A stretch of 64,000 nucleotides of DNA from JAGNLM01 sp964439835 (GTDB lineage Bacteria; Pseudomonadota; Gammaproteobacteria; JAABTG01), in NCBI GenBank assembly GCA_964439835.1, contig CAYTPQ010000002.1:1-64000 (forward strand). Reading direction: 5' to 3'. The notes beneath the pieces were generated by a model. That model was not told the DNA's origin. It saw nothing but the letters and a program-made list of their open reading frames with translations, and did no database searches. Shown piece after piece: positions 24,449 through 37,831 of the stretch; position 1 is the first letter of the stretch; every line of letters starts with the position of its first letter. The position numbers were made by a program, and so were the translations under genes.

Positions 24449-25939
24449 TCAGGTTCCCGCCCGCCCCCTGGCGGTCGCGACCTCCCGGTCGGCCTCGGCA
24501 CGCCGGGCGATGGCTCGGGCCAGGCCGCGGAAGAGCAGGGCGTGGGCCGGGAGCAGGGCGTACCAGTAAAGCAGGCCCCAGACCCCTGCCGGGTGGAAGT
24601 AGCCGGTGACGGTGACGCGGCTGTCTCCCGACTGGCCGGCGACCTCCATCTCCACGACGCCGGAGCCGGGGGTCTTCATCTCGAACAGAAGGGTGAGGCG
24701 GCGACCGGGGTCGAAGCCGATCACGCGGAAGGCGTCCAGGGTGTCGCCGACCCGCAGCTCCGTCGGGTGCCGGCGCCCGCGGCGCAGACCCGGGCCGCCG
24801 ACCAGCCAGTCGAGGACGCCGCGGATCCGCCACAGGACGTCCAGGTAGTAGTAGCCGTTGTCGCCTCCGATCGCGGTGATCTGGCGCCAGATCGCTTCGG
24901 GTGTCGCGCCCGTCGGCGCCGAGGCGGCCACCCGCTTGGCGTAGAAGGCGTACTCCGGGTGCCAGGCCCGGCAGGCGAGCGAGCCCTCGACCCAGCGGGC
25001 CGGTACGGCGTCCCGCCGCTCGGCCTCGAGCGTCGCCCGGACGGCCTCGCGGAAGGTCAGCAGCCGCTGGGGCACCAGCACCCGGGCGGGGGCGTCGTCG
25101 ACCAGGACGTCCTGGGATAGCCCGTCAATCAGGGCGCGGGCGACGTTGGTGGGTACCGCGGTCACGAGCTTGAGCCAGTACGACGACAGGCGAGGGGTGA
25201 GGACCGGCACCGGCACGATCCAGGGATAGCGGCCGACTTCCTCGCCGTACTGGCGCATGATGGCCTCGTAGGTCAACACCTCGGGCCCGCCCACGTCGTA
25301 GATCTTCCCGCCGGTCCCGGGGAGCCACGGCAGGCGCACCAGGTACTGCAGCAAGTTCTCCAGGGCGATGGGGGAGGCCCGGGAGCGGACCCAGCGCGGC
25401 GTGACCATCACCGGCAGGTGGTTCACCAGGTCGCGGATGACCTCGAAGGCAGCCGATCCGGGCCCGACGATGATCCCGGCCCGGACCTCGGTGACCGGCA
25501 CCGGCCCGGCGCGCAGGCGGTCGCCGGTCTCCAGGCGCGAGCGCAGGTGGGCCGAGCGGGGGGCGGGGGGGACCACCCCGCCCAGGTAGACGATCCGCTG
25601 GACGCCCGCGGCCGCCGCGGCGGCGCGGAAGTACTCCGCCGCCTCCCGTTCCAGGGTCGGGAAGCCCCGCCCGGCGCCCATGGAGTGCACCAGGTAGTAG
25701 GCGACCTCGACCCCGGCCAGGGCCGCGGGCAGGGTCTCGGGCTTGAGTGCGTCGGCCGCCGTGAACTCGACGCCCGGCCAGCCGCGCCCCTCCAGCACCG
25801 CCCGGTTGCGGGCGCTCGCCCGCACGCGTCGGCCTGCGGCGAGCAACGCCGGGACCAGGTTCGTGCCGATGTACCCGCTCGCGCCGAAGACCAGCACCAG
25901 GCCGTCCGCGCGGGGTGTGTCCGCCTGAGGCGCTTCCAT
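24449..25939 (-). CDS. NAD(P)-binding SDR / DUF2867 two-domain protein
   Basis: A 496-residue protein. Residues 13-310 form an atypical SDR Rossmann domain with VLVFGASGYIGTNLVPALL at 15-33 and an active-site-like YYLVHSMGAG region. Residues 330-480 are DUF2867, a SRPBCC-like domain (FRVIGFDPGRRLTLLFEMKTPG; GYFHPAGVWGLLYWYALLP). This architecture is widespread in bacteria and has no assigned reaction. The ATG at 25939 has no close partner gene. It converges with the DUF46 fusion gene. Confidence 0.82.
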   Translation of the reverse strand: MEAPQADTPRADGLVLVFGASGYIGTNLVPALLAAGRRVRASARNRAVLEGRGWPGVEFTAADALKPETLPAALAGVEVAYYLVHSMGAGRGFPTLEREAAEYFRAAAAAAGVQRIVYLGGVVPPAPRSAHLRSRLETGDRLRAGPVPVTEVRAGIIVGPGSAAFEVIRDLVNHLPVMVTPRWVRSRASPIALENLLQYLVRLPWLPGTGGKIYDVGGPEVLTYEAIMRQYGEEVGRYPWIVPVPVLTPRLSSYWLKLVTAVPTNVARALIDGLSQDVLVDDAPARVLVPQRLLTFREAVRATLEAERRDAVPARWVEGSLACRAWHPEYAFYAKRVAASAPTGATPEAIWRQITAIGGDNGYYYLDVLWRIRGVLDWLVGGPGLRRGRRHPTELRVGDTLDAFRVIGFDPGRRLTLLFEMKTPGSGVVEMEVAGQSGDSRVTVTGYFHPAGVWGLLYWYALLPAHALLFRGLARAIARRAEADREVATARGRAGT

Positions 25940-26140
25940 CGGCGAATGCTAGCCCATTGCGTTGCGGCCTGCGCCGCGCCTGTGCGTCCCACCGCGTCCA
26001 CGCCGGCGGGCAGGTCCTTCGGTCAGGGTGCCGGGAGGCCGTGCGCCGCGGCTGGTGTCGCGTCCGCGCAGGGTTTCCGCCGGCGCTGCGTGTAACGGGG
26101 TGAAGGCAGGATTTCCCTGCCGTGCCGATGGGAGACAGCC

Positions 26141-26629
26141 ATGAACCGAACCACCTTCACGACCACCCTGACCGCGGCCGTGCTGGCCGTGCTGAGCGCC
26201 ATCCCGGTACACGCCGCCCAGGGCGGCGCCCTCCTGCCGAAGGCCGATCTCAATCGCGACGGCGTCGTCGATCGCGGCGAGGTCGACCAGGTTCGCCTGC
26301 AGCGCTTCGAGCGTCTGGACCTGAATGCCGACGGCTACCTCGATCGGGAGGAGGCGGCCCGCGCCCGGACGCGGCCGGTGGTGCCGGGCTCCGTGCCGCC
26401 CGGGGCCACCGGCAGGGAGGCGGGTCCCGGCTGGGCGCCGGGTGCCCCGCGCGGCGGCGGCGGGAAGCTCTTCCTGCGCGCGGATCGCGACGGCGACGGC
26501 CGAGTCTCGCGTGACGAGTTCATGAGCCTGCCGCACCCGGGCTTCGACCGAGCGGACTCGAACCGGGACGGCCGGCTGACTGCGGACGAGCTGGCTGCCC
26601 TGCCGGCGCGGCCGTGCCGGATGCGGTAA
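26141..26629 (+). CDS. secreted EF-hand calcium-binding protein
   Basis: A 162-residue exported protein with signal peptide 1-25 (cleavage near VHA). Four EF-hand loops are visible: DLNRDGVVDRGE, DLNADGYLDREE, DRDGDGRVSRDE and DSNRDGRLTADE, all with the canonical acidic residues at positions 1, 3, 5 and 12. The middle is a Pro/Gly linker. GGGAGA upstream supports the ATG. It precedes the sigma-factor operon by 149 bp and could be in its regulon, though that is inference. Confidence 0.88.
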   Translation: MNRTTFTTTLTAAVLAVLSAIPVHAAQGGALLPKADLNRDGVVDRGEVDQVRLQRFERLDLNADGYLDREEAARARTRPVVPGSVPPGATGREAGPGWAPGAPRGGGGKLFLRADRDGDGRVSRDEFMSLPHPGFDRADSNRDGRLTADELAALPARPCRMR

Positions 26630-26716
26630 GAGGGTGCCATTCCCTCTGGCGACCGCCGAGCGGTACGCTCGCGGCGTTGGTGACCGCGACGCCGGTCCCA
26701 TAAGGGTGGCGCGCCG

Positions 26717-26742
26717 GGCCCGGCGGGGGGCCCCGCCGGGCC
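26717..26742. terminator. 12-bp GC hairpin upstream of the sigma-factor gene
   Basis: GGCCCGGCGGGG at 26717-26728 pairs perfectly with CCCCGCCGGGCC at 26731-26742 around a 2-nt loop. It lies between the EF-hand gene and the sigma-factor gene and probably ends the EF-hand transcript. There is no T-tract. Confidence 0.45.
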
Positions 26743-26778
26743 TCCGCGTGTGGAGCAGGCCGGACCCCGTTCCCTACC

Positions 26779-27345
26779 GTGTCGGACCGTGATCGAGACG
26801 ACGACCTGGACGACCGGCTCCTCGCGCGCGCGGGTGCGGGGGAGCGGCGTGCCTTCGACACGCTGGTGGGCCGGCACCTGGACCGCACCTACGCCCTGGC
26901 CCGCCGGCTCACCGGTAGCGACAGCGAGGCCCAGGACGTGACCCAGGAGGCCTTCACCCGCGTCTGGCTCAAAGCCCCCACCTGGCGGCCTGGGCAGGCA
27001 CGGTTCTCGACCTGGCTCTATCGGGTGACCGCAAATCTGTCGGTGGATGCCCAGCGCCGGCGGGGGCCGCCCACGGTCGAGATCGACCCCGAGGACCCGG
27101 CGGTGGGCTCCTCGGGAGCTGCGGAGGAGCTCGTCGCGGCCGATCAGGAGGACGCACGTCTCGCCGCGGCCGTGGCGGCGCTCCCTGAGCGCCAGCGCGC
27201 CGCCGTCGCGCTGACCTACACCAGCGGACTCTCGAACGCCGAGGCCGCCGCGGTCATGGAGGTCTCGGTGAAGGCCTTCGAGGCCCTGTTGGTGCGGGCG
27301 AAGCGCGAGCTGCGGCGACGGCTGGCGGAGGAACTGACGGGATGA
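26779..27345 (+). CDS. ECF-type RNA polymerase sigma factor
   Basis: A 188-residue sigma-70 family protein. Region 2 spans about 22-90 (FDTLVGRHLDRTYALARRLT; DVTQEAFTRVWLKAP; FSTWLYRVTANLSVDAQRRR). Region 4 spans about 130-180 (LPERQRAAVALTYTSGLSNAEAAAVMEVS helix-turn-helix). It directs a small regulon, probably including its own operon. The GTG start at 26779 gives the expected length. It is followed after 28 bp by an anti-sigma-like gene and a metal-sensor-like gene, as in known CnrH-like and related systems. Confidence 0.9.
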   Translation: MSDRDRDDDLDDRLLARAGAGERRAFDTLVGRHLDRTYALARRLTGSDSEAQDVTQEAFTRVWLKAPTWRPGQARFSTWLYRVTANLSVDAQRRRGPPTVEIDPEDPAVGSSGAAEELVAADQEDARLAAAVAALPERQRAAVALTYTSGLSNAEAAAVMEVSVKAFEALLVRAKRELRRRLAEELTG

Positions 27346-27373
27346 ATCTAATGACGGACCGAGGTGTCACGCG

Positions 27374-27793
27374 ATGAACATGGCCCACTTCCGCGACCGC
27401 CTCGACGCCCTCGGCGCCGATCTCGCCGTCTGGCCGGTGGCCGAGCGGGCGCAGGCCGAGCGCCTGCTGGAAGGCTCGGAGACGGCGCGTCGTGCCCTGT
27501 CCGCCGCGCAGGCGCTGGACGGGCGGCTGCGCGCCGGGATGGCGCCCACGTTGGCTCCGGCGGCGCTCCGGGCGGCGATCCTGCGGGTGCCGCAGCGTCA
27601 CCCCCGGCCGACTGCCCGCCGCGGCTGGCGCTGGGGTCCCGGTCTCGCCTGGGGTGGCAGCCTGGCGGCGGCGCTCGGGTCGCTGGCCCTGGGGTTCGCG
27701 CTGGGCGCCGGCCTCCTACCCCAGTCCGAAGACCCGCTGGATTCCCTGGACGTGGCGGCGCTGGTCTACGGCGCCGAGGAGGACCTGCCGTGA
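27374..27793 (+). CDS. anti-sigma-factor-like membrane protein
   Basis: A 139-residue protein with a cytoplasmic helical N-terminus (FRDRLDALGADLAVWPVAER, residues 5-24), a basic stretch, and one membrane helix at about 92-114 (GGSLAAALGSLALGFALGAG). A short acidic periplasmic tail follows. It lacks the zinc-binding HxxxCxxC of the commonest anti-sigma class. Its position between the sigma gene and the metal-sensor gene, and the GTGA overlap with the latter, argue that it restrains the sigma factor. Confidence 0.7.
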   Translation: MNMAHFRDRLDALGADLAVWPVAERAQAERLLEGSETARRALSAAQALDGRLRAGMAPTLAPAALRAAILRVPQRHPRPTARRGWRWGPGLAWGGSLAAALGSLALGFALGAGLLPQSEDPLDSLDVAALVYGAEEDLP

Positions 27794-28263
27794 ACATTCA
27801 GGGCCGGTGGGCGGTCGCGCTGCTGGCGACCCTGGCGGTCTCCCTCTCCGCTAATCTTTTCGTCGGCGGGTGGGCTGTCGGCCGGGCCTTCGAGTCGCGC
27901 GGTGACGGCGTTCTCCTGCCGGGGCCCGGCGGCGAGCGCCACGGCCGCACCGTCCGCGGCGTGGGGCGCTTTCTGGAAGGCCTCCCTGCCGAGGCCCGGC
28001 CGGCGGTGCGGGCAGCGTTCCAGGCCCGGCGCGCCGAGTTCGGCGAGCGCATGCGGGCGGTCCGAGCCGCGCGCCAGGCGGTGGCCGAGGCCATCGCCCG
28101 CCCCGACGCGACGGCCCCGCAGATCGAGTCCGCCCTCGCCGATCTGCGTGCCCGCGAGGGCGACCTGCAGGCCACTACCCACGCGGCGGTCGCCAGCGCC
28201 GTCGCCGGGCTGCCGCCGGAGGTCCGCGCCCAGTGGCGGGGTCGCTGGAAGACCGGCCCGTGA
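27790..28263 (+). CDS. periplasmic heavy-metal-sensor (CnrX/CpxP-like) protein
   Basis: A 157-residue protein anchored by an N-terminal helix (about 8-30, VALLATLAVSLSANLFVGGW). It continues with long charged helices (RFLEGLPAEARPAVRAAF, then ERMRAVRAARQAVAEAI). This is the periplasmic metal-sensor family related to CnrX and Spy/CpxP. Metal-type ligands are few: one His near position 50 and one near 135. The signal sensed may therefore not be a metal. The GTG start overlaps the preceding TGA as GTGA. Confidence 0.78.
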   Translation: MNIQGRWAVALLATLAVSLSANLFVGGWAVGRAFESRGDGVLLPGPGGERHGRTVRGVGRFLEGLPAEARPAVRAAFQARRAEFGERMRAVRAARQAVAEAIARPDATAPQIESALADLRAREGDLQATTHAAVASAVAGLPPEVRAQWRGRWKTGP

Positions 28264-28368
28264 CCCAGGATCTTCGGCCTCCCGGCTTCCATTACCTGAG
28301 CTCCCGACCGACCAGCGGGAACAGACGGCGTATCAGCGGCGCTACCCCTATGCGCTCGGTGGACCAAA

Positions 28369-28446
28369 GGTGTCTGACCCCATGGGTCTGACCTAACCAA
28401 GGCGCCCGACCGACCAAGGGTGTCTGACCCTATCGTGTCCGACCCC
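28369..28446. repeat. cluster of GTCTGACCC motifs
   Basis: Four related motifs lie within 78 bp: GGTGTCTGACCC at 28369, GGGTCTGACC at 28384, GGGTGTCTGACCC at 28418 and GTGTCCGACCCC at 28435. The short string GGGTCAGACACC is a well-known interspersed element of many proteobacterial genomes. The surrounding 28264-28558 interval holds no gene. Confidence 0.6.
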
Positions 28447-28558
28447 GCTGAATCGACCGGGCCGCGGGCGGCCTCGTCGCCCCGGGGCAGTCGTCTCGGA
28501 ACGAGGGGGCTGCTACCCTCTCGGCAGGCCAGAAACCCGACGTAGCGGAGGTCCGATA

Positions 28559-29611
28559 GTGGTCGGTGCGTGGCGTGCCAAGCTTGGCCGGCTGCGGGAT
28601 TGCTGTCACCCGTTCTCGGCGCTCTCTCCCCTCAGGCTGCAGGAAGCGCTCGACTCCCTGCGAGTCATCGACTTGGGCCCGGGGGAGTCGATGACGGTCA
28701 AGCCGCGTGGAGGTACCGAGTACCTCTACCTCGTCGACGGCGAGGCCGACGTCTCGGTGGGTGGTGGAGCCCCCGTTCGCTACGGTCCGACGGACGAGGA
28801 CTCCCGTCCCCTAACCCTAGAGCCGGGAGGCCCGCCGGTCACCCTCTCGGCGGCGGTCAGCGCGTACCTGGCCCGAGCGGAGGCCGACGTCCTCGACTTC
28901 CTGGTCAGCTGGGACACGCTGGGCCGGGGACTAGGGACCGAGACCGACGACGTGCCGACCAAGGTGGCCGCGGTGCGTCGCTCGCTGGCGTTCCGCCGCC
29001 TGCCGCTCGAATGCGTCGAGGAGGCCTTTCGGCGGATGAAACCCGTGCCGGTGGCCCGTGGCGACGAAGTCGTCCGCGAGGGGGAGCCGGGCGACGCGTT
29101 CTACGTCATCGAGCGGGGGCGTGCCGAGGTCTGGCGCACCGGCATCTACGACGACGAGCCGCGCAAGGTCGACGAGATGGGCCCCGGAGACGCCTTCGGC
29201 GAGGAGGCCCTGGTGTTGAAGGGGACCCGCAGCGCGACCGTCCGGATGCTCGAGGACGGCGTCGTCCTGCGGATGGACCAGGAGGACTTCAACGAGTTGA
29301 TCGGTGAGCACATGATCGAGCGAATCGACCCGCCGCTCGCCAAGGCCTACCTCGAGGCCGGCTACCAGCCGCTCGATGTGCGCTACGAAGAGGAGTACGA
29401 AGAGGGGCACATCGCCGGCGCCCGGCTGGTGCCGTTGCCCGAGCTGCGGCACCGCTTCGCCGAGCTGGACCCCTCCCGGCGCTACCTGGTGTACTGCAAG
29501 GGCGGCGGCAGGAGCGCGGTCGCAACGCTGCTCTTGCGCCAGAGGAACTTCAACGCGGTCAGCCTCGGGACGGGCCTGAGAGGCTGGCCGTACGGTATGG
29601 TGACCGATTGA
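28559..29611 (+). CDS. double cyclic-nucleotide-binding-fold protein with C-terminal rhodanese domain
   Basis: A 350-residue protein. Residues 15-110 form a degenerate cupin/cNMP-like domain. Residues 140-250 are a cyclic-nucleotide-binding domain (VVREGEPGDAFYVIERGRAE; GPGDAFGEEALVLKGTRSAT). Residues 262-350 are rhodanese, with the Cys-loop nucleophile in LVYCKGGGRSAVA. The phosphate-binding cassette GDAFGEEALVLKGTRSAT is close to the canonical one, so ligand binding is plausible. The GTG start has GGAGGT just upstream. It is followed at once by the DsbA-like gene, suggesting a two-gene redox/sulfur unit; that link is inference. Confidence 0.85.
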   Translation: MVGAWRAKLGRLRDCCHPFSALSPLRLQEALDSLRVIDLGPGESMTVKPRGGTEYLYLVDGEADVSVGGGAPVRYGPTDEDSRPLTLEPGGPPVTLSAAVSAYLARAEADVLDFLVSWDTLGRGLGTETDDVPTKVAAVRRSLAFRRLPLECVEEAFRRMKPVPVARGDEVVREGEPGDAFYVIERGRAEVWRTGIYDDEPRKVDEMGPGDAFGEEALVLKGTRSATVRMLEDGVVLRMDQEDFNELIGEHMIERIDPPLAKAYLEAGYQPLDVRYEEEYEEGHIAGARLVPLPELRHRFAELDPSRRYLVYCKGGGRSAVATLLLRQRNFNAVSLGTGLRGWPYGMVTD

Positions 29612-29630
29612 CTTGGCGAGGATGGATTCG

Positions 29631-30317
29631 ATGGCGACGGCCGCGGAGCCCCTGACGATCGACTGCTACTCGGACCTGCTGTGTATCTGGGCCTACGTCG
29701 CCCAGCCGCGCATCGACGCGCTCCACCGGCAGTTCGGGCCCGCGATGCGGCTTAATCACCACTTCATCTCCATCTTCGGCAACACCGACGACAAGGTCGT
29801 GAAGGCCTGGGAGAAAGAGGGTGGCGCGGCCGGTTATGGGGCTCACGTCCGCGGCGTGGCGGAGCGTGTGGGCGGGGTCGAGGTGAGCCCCGAGATCTGG
29901 GTCCGCAACCGGCCGTCCACTTCGCTCACCGCGCATCTCGCCCTCGAGGCGGTGAAGCTGCTGCGCGACCGCGGCGAGCTCGACGGGGTCTGCCGGGACG
30001 ACTTCGACGGCCGCTGCCTGGTGGAAGAAGCCGCATGGCAGATACGGCTCGCCTTTTTTCGCGACCTGCAGGACGTGGGGCAGATGGACGTCCTGGAGGG
30101 GATCCTGTCCGGACTCGGTGTGCCGATCGCGGCCCTGCGGCGGGAGATCGAGAGCGGCCGCGCGCTGGCCGCGCTCTCGCGAGACCTCGAGGCCCGCCAC
30201 GACCAGCGCATCGAGGGCAGCCCGACCTTCCTGCTCAACTCCGGACGGCAGAAGCTCTACGGCAACCTCAGCACCGAAGTGCTGATCGCCAACGTGCGGG
30301 CACTACTGGAGGCGTGA
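29631..30317 (+). CDS. DsbA-family (FrnE/2-hydroxychromene isomerase-like) protein
   Basis: A 228-residue thioredoxin-fold protein with a helical insertion. The active-site region is YSDLLCIWAY, so the usual CxxC is reduced to a single Cys, and the cis-Pro loop is GSPTFLLN near residue 200. Such members act as glutathione-dependent isomerases or thiol reductases. No signal peptide is present, so it is cytoplasmic. I chose ATG at 29631 because GAGGA lies 9 nt upstream; ATG 29622 and TTG 29613 are in frame but have no well-placed site. Confidence 0.78.
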   Translation: MATAAEPLTIDCYSDLLCIWAYVAQPRIDALHRQFGPAMRLNHHFISIFGNTDDKVVKAWEKEGGAAGYGAHVRGVAERVGGVEVSPEIWVRNRPSTSLTAHLALEAVKLLRDRGELDGVCRDDFDGRCLVEEAAWQIRLAFFRDLQDVGQMDVLEGILSGLGVPIAALRREIESGRALAALSRDLEARHDQRIEGSPTFLLNSGRQKLYGNLSTEVLIANVRALLEA

Positions 30318-30334
30318 ACGACGGTTTGCAATGA

Positions 30335-30352
30335 GGGGGAGTGTGCTCCCCC
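30335..30352. terminator. small hairpin after the DsbA-like gene
   Basis: GGGGGAG/CTCCCCC forms a perfect 7-bp stem with a TGTG loop, 17 bp after the stop codon. There is no T-tract. It probably marks the transcript end between the converging DsbA-like and recQ genes. Confidence 0.45.
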
Positions 30353-30474
30353 GCTGCCATCAGGATTCGGATACAAAGCCGCCATGGCCCCGACGTCTCC
30401 GAGCGTGGCTTCGACGAGGCCATTGCGTGCGGGTTGCTGCAGCGGGGCCCGGACGCCTGCACCACCGTGGCCGC

Positions 30475-32283
<1,809 letters not shown>

Positions 32284-32406
32284 GATGGGCGCTATTGTCC
32301 GCGACCCCGGCGAGGGTGTCAGCGGCGGGACTCCGCCGGGCGACGGGGCATGCGCCCCACCCCGTGACGTCAGGTCGGGCCAGGGGATTCTGCCGCGATC
32401 GATACC

Positions 32407-32473
32407 GTCATTCCGGCGCAAACCGGAATCCAGCGGAGGATCGCTTCTGGCCTCCGGCCTTCGCCGGGGTGAC
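32407..32473. repeat. REP-type palindrome pair, second copy
   Basis: GTCATTCCGGCGCAAACCGGAAT at 32407 onward and CCGGCCTTCGCCGGGGTGAC ending at 32473 repeat the two-hairpin arrangement seen at 10471-10532. They lie between the divergent recQ and putP. Confidence 0.7.
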
Positions 32474-32530
32474 GATGGGGACGGGCCCTGGGACGGGTGC
32501 TGGCTAACGGGCACGCAAGGGGAAATCGGC

Positions 32531-34030
32531 ATGAACGACCTGGCCTACCAGGCGGCCGTGATGGTCGTCTACCTCGTCGCGATGCTCGCGATCGGCGGGT
32601 ACGCCTACCACCGCACCCACAACCTGGGCGACTACATGCTGGGGGGGCGAGACCTGTCGCCGGCGGTGGCGGCGTTGAGCGCCGGCGCCGCCGACATGTC
32701 GGGCTGGCTTCTGATGGGCCTGCCGGGTGCGGTGTATGCCGCTGGTCTGGTGGAGGCCTGGATCGCGGTTGGGCTGACCGTGGGTGCCTGGGTCAACTGG
32801 AAGGTCGTGGCCCCGCGCCTGCGCGCCTACACCCAGGTCGCGAACGACTCGATCACCATCCCGAGTTTCCTGGAGAACCGCCTGCACGACCGCTCGCGGC
32901 TGCTTCGGATCGCGTCGGGACTCATCATCCTGGTGTTCTTTACCTTTTATGTTTCTTCGGGAATGGTCGCGGGCGGGGTCTTCTTCGCCGGCTCCTTCGG
33001 CCTCGAGTACCGCACCGGCATGCTGCTGGTCGCCGGAGTCACGGTCGTGTACACCCTGTTCGGCGGGTTCCTGGCGGTGAGCTACACCGACTTCGTCCAG
33101 GGCCTGATGATGGTCTTCGCGCTCGTGGCCCTGCCGCTGGTGGGCGTGTTCGCGGTCGGGGGTCCGGCGGCGACGGTAGAGGCGATCCGTGCGGTCGCCC
33201 CCACCCACCTGAGCCTGCTCCAGGGGACCACCCTGATGGGGACCGTCTCGGCGTTGGCCTGGGGCCTCGGGTACTTCGGCCAGCCCCACATCATCGTGCG
33301 CTTCATGGCCCTGCGCAGCCCGGGAGAGGCCCGGGCCGCCCGGCGCATCGGCATCGGCTGGATGGTGTTCTCGCTGGCCGGGGCCATCGCCACCGCGCTG
33401 GTCGGCATCGCCTACTTCCGGCAGCACCCGGGGGCGGCCCCCACGGACCCCGAGACCGTGTTCCTCAGCCTCGGCCAGGCCCTGTTCCATCCGGTCGTCG
33501 CCGGCGTCATGCTTGCCGCGGTCCTGGCGGCCATCATGAGCACGGTGTCCTCCCAGCTCCTGGTCACCGCCTCGGCCCTGGTGGAGGACCTCTACCGGGC
33601 CCTCGCCCGCCGCGAGGCCCCGGACCGCCGGTACGTGCTGCTCGGCCGGCTCGCCGTGCTCGTGGTCGCCGTGGTGGCGGCGGCGATGGCCTGGGATCAG
33701 GGCGGCACCATCCTGGCCCTGGTCGCCTTTGCCTGGGCCGGCTTCGGCGCGGCCTTCGGGCCGACGGTCCTACTGTCGCTCTATTGGCGGCGCCTGACGG
33801 TGCCGGGCGCGGTCGCCGGGATGGCCGCCGGCGCGGCCGCCGTCGCCCTGTGGGGAAACCTCTCGGGCGGCATCTTCGACCTGTACGAGATCCTTCCCGG
33901 CTTCGTCCTCAATGCCCTGACCGCGTGGGCGGTAAGCCTGGCGACCTACCGGCCCTACGCGGTCATCGATGCGGAGTTCGAGGCCTCCGCCGTCCGGGAA
34001 GGCCGCCTCAGGACGGCGCCTTACCGCTGA
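32531..34030 (+). CDS. putP: sodium/proline symporter
   Basis: A 499-residue solute:sodium symporter with about 13 membrane segments. PutP hallmarks are YMLGGRDLSPAVAALSAGAADMSGW near residues 37-61, GLVEAWIAVGLTVGAWVNW, and ILVFFTFYVSSGMVAGG. The conserved GYFGQPHIIVRFMAL block is present near 255. It imports proline with Na+ for nutrition or osmoprotection. AAGGGGAAA precedes the ATG at 32531. It converges with aqpZ, overlapping by 23 bp. Confidence 0.93.
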   Translation: MNDLAYQAAVMVVYLVAMLAIGGYAYHRTHNLGDYMLGGRDLSPAVAALSAGAADMSGWLLMGLPGAVYAAGLVEAWIAVGLTVGAWVNWKVVAPRLRAYTQVANDSITIPSFLENRLHDRSRLLRIASGLIILVFFTFYVSSGMVAGGVFFAGSFGLEYRTGMLLVAGVTVVYTLFGGFLAVSYTDFVQGLMMVFALVALPLVGVFAVGGPAATVEAIRAVAPTHLSLLQGTTLMGTVSALAWGLGYFGQPHIIVRFMALRSPGEARAARRIGIGWMVFSLAGAIATALVGIAYFRQHPGAAPTDPETVFLSLGQALFHPVVAGVMLAAVLAAIMSTVSSQLLVTASALVEDLYRALARREAPDRRYVLLGRLAVLVVAVVAAAMAWDQGGTILALVAFAWAGFGAAFGPTVLLSLYWRRLTVPGAVAGMAAGAAAVALWGNLSGGIFDLYEILPGFVLNALTAWAVSLATYRPYAVIDAEFEASAVREGRLRTAPYR

Positions 34031-34724
34031 CACCCCTGTAGGCCACCGCGCCGATCACAGCGCCGATGATCGGGGCCACCCAGAACAACCACAGCTGGCC
34101 CAGGGCTTGACCCTGACCGCCCGCCAGCAGCGCCAGCGCCGGGCCGGTGCTGCGCGCCGGGTTCACCGAGGTGTTGGTCACCGGGATGGAGATGAGGTGG
34201 ATCAGCGTCAGCGCGAGTCCGATGGCGAGGCCCGCCGCGACCCCGGCCGCCCGTTTGTCGGTGGCGCCGAGGATGATGAACAGGAACACTGCCGTCATCA
34301 CGACCTCGGTCACGAAGCCGGCGGCCATCGAGTATTTGCCGGGCGAGAGCTCGCCGTACCCGTTCACCGCCAGGCTGTTCGCGGCGAGGGTGAAGTCCCC
34401 TTTGCCACTGGCGATGAAGTACAGCAGGAAGGCAGCGACGGTCGCGCCGAGCACCTGCGCGACGATGTAGGGCACGAGCTGACTGGCCGGGAACCGTCCG
34501 CCGGCCACCAGACCGACCGAGACGGCGGGATTGAGGTGGCAACCGGAGATGTGGCCGATGGCGTAGGCCATGGTCAGCACGGTCAGGCCGAAGGCCAGGG
34601 ACACGCCGAGCAGTCCGATGCCGACCTCAGGAAACGCCGCCGCCAGAACGGCACTGCCGCAGCCCCCGAGAACGAGCCAGAAGGTGCCGACGAATTCGGC
34701 GGCGAGTTTGTTGCCGAGTGTCAT
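34008..34724 (-). CDS. aqpZ: aquaporin Z
   Basis: A 238-residue six-helix water channel. Both pore motifs are present: GCHLNPAVSVG near residue 65 and SVNPARSTGPA near 188, the latter with the selectivity-filter Arg. The N-terminal KLAAEFVGTFWLVLGGCGSAVLA is typical of AqpZ. AAGGAG lies just upstream of the ATG. Its neighbourhood with putP suits a role in osmotic adjustment, although the two genes face each other. Confidence 0.94.
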   Translation of the reverse strand: MTLGNKLAAEFVGTFWLVLGGCGSAVLAAAFPEVGIGLLGVSLAFGLTVLTMAYAIGHISGCHLNPAVSVGLVAGGRFPASQLVPYIVAQVLGATVAAFLLYFIASGKGDFTLAANSLAVNGYGELSPGKYSMAAGFVTEVVMTAVFLFIILGATDKRAAGVAAGLAIGLALTLIHLISIPVTNTSVNPARSTGPALALLAGGQGQALGQLWLFWVAPIIGAVIGAVAYRGVSGKAPS

Positions 34725-34798
34725 AGCTTGCTCCTTGTTGGTTGCGCCAGCGGAAGGTTAGCAGCATTGTCCGGACGCCGACACCCGCGCGAGCTACG

Positions 34799-37615
<2,817 letters not shown>

Positions 37616-37831
37616 GGGTAGTCCTTTCCTCGATAACGGGCGCGGCGGCCTGGGTCAGCCTCGGCGGGCCGCACCACCCGCCGTCTCCTGCGGCTGCGGC
37701 CCTGATGTCCTGTCTTCGACCACAAAGCCTGCCCGCGTTCTGCAAGGTACCCCGTCGGGCCTGGGGGGCGAGCCCGAGCGACGGGGCTGAGCTACGCTAT
37801 CGGTGATCCGCGCGGCCAGCGAGAGGTAACA

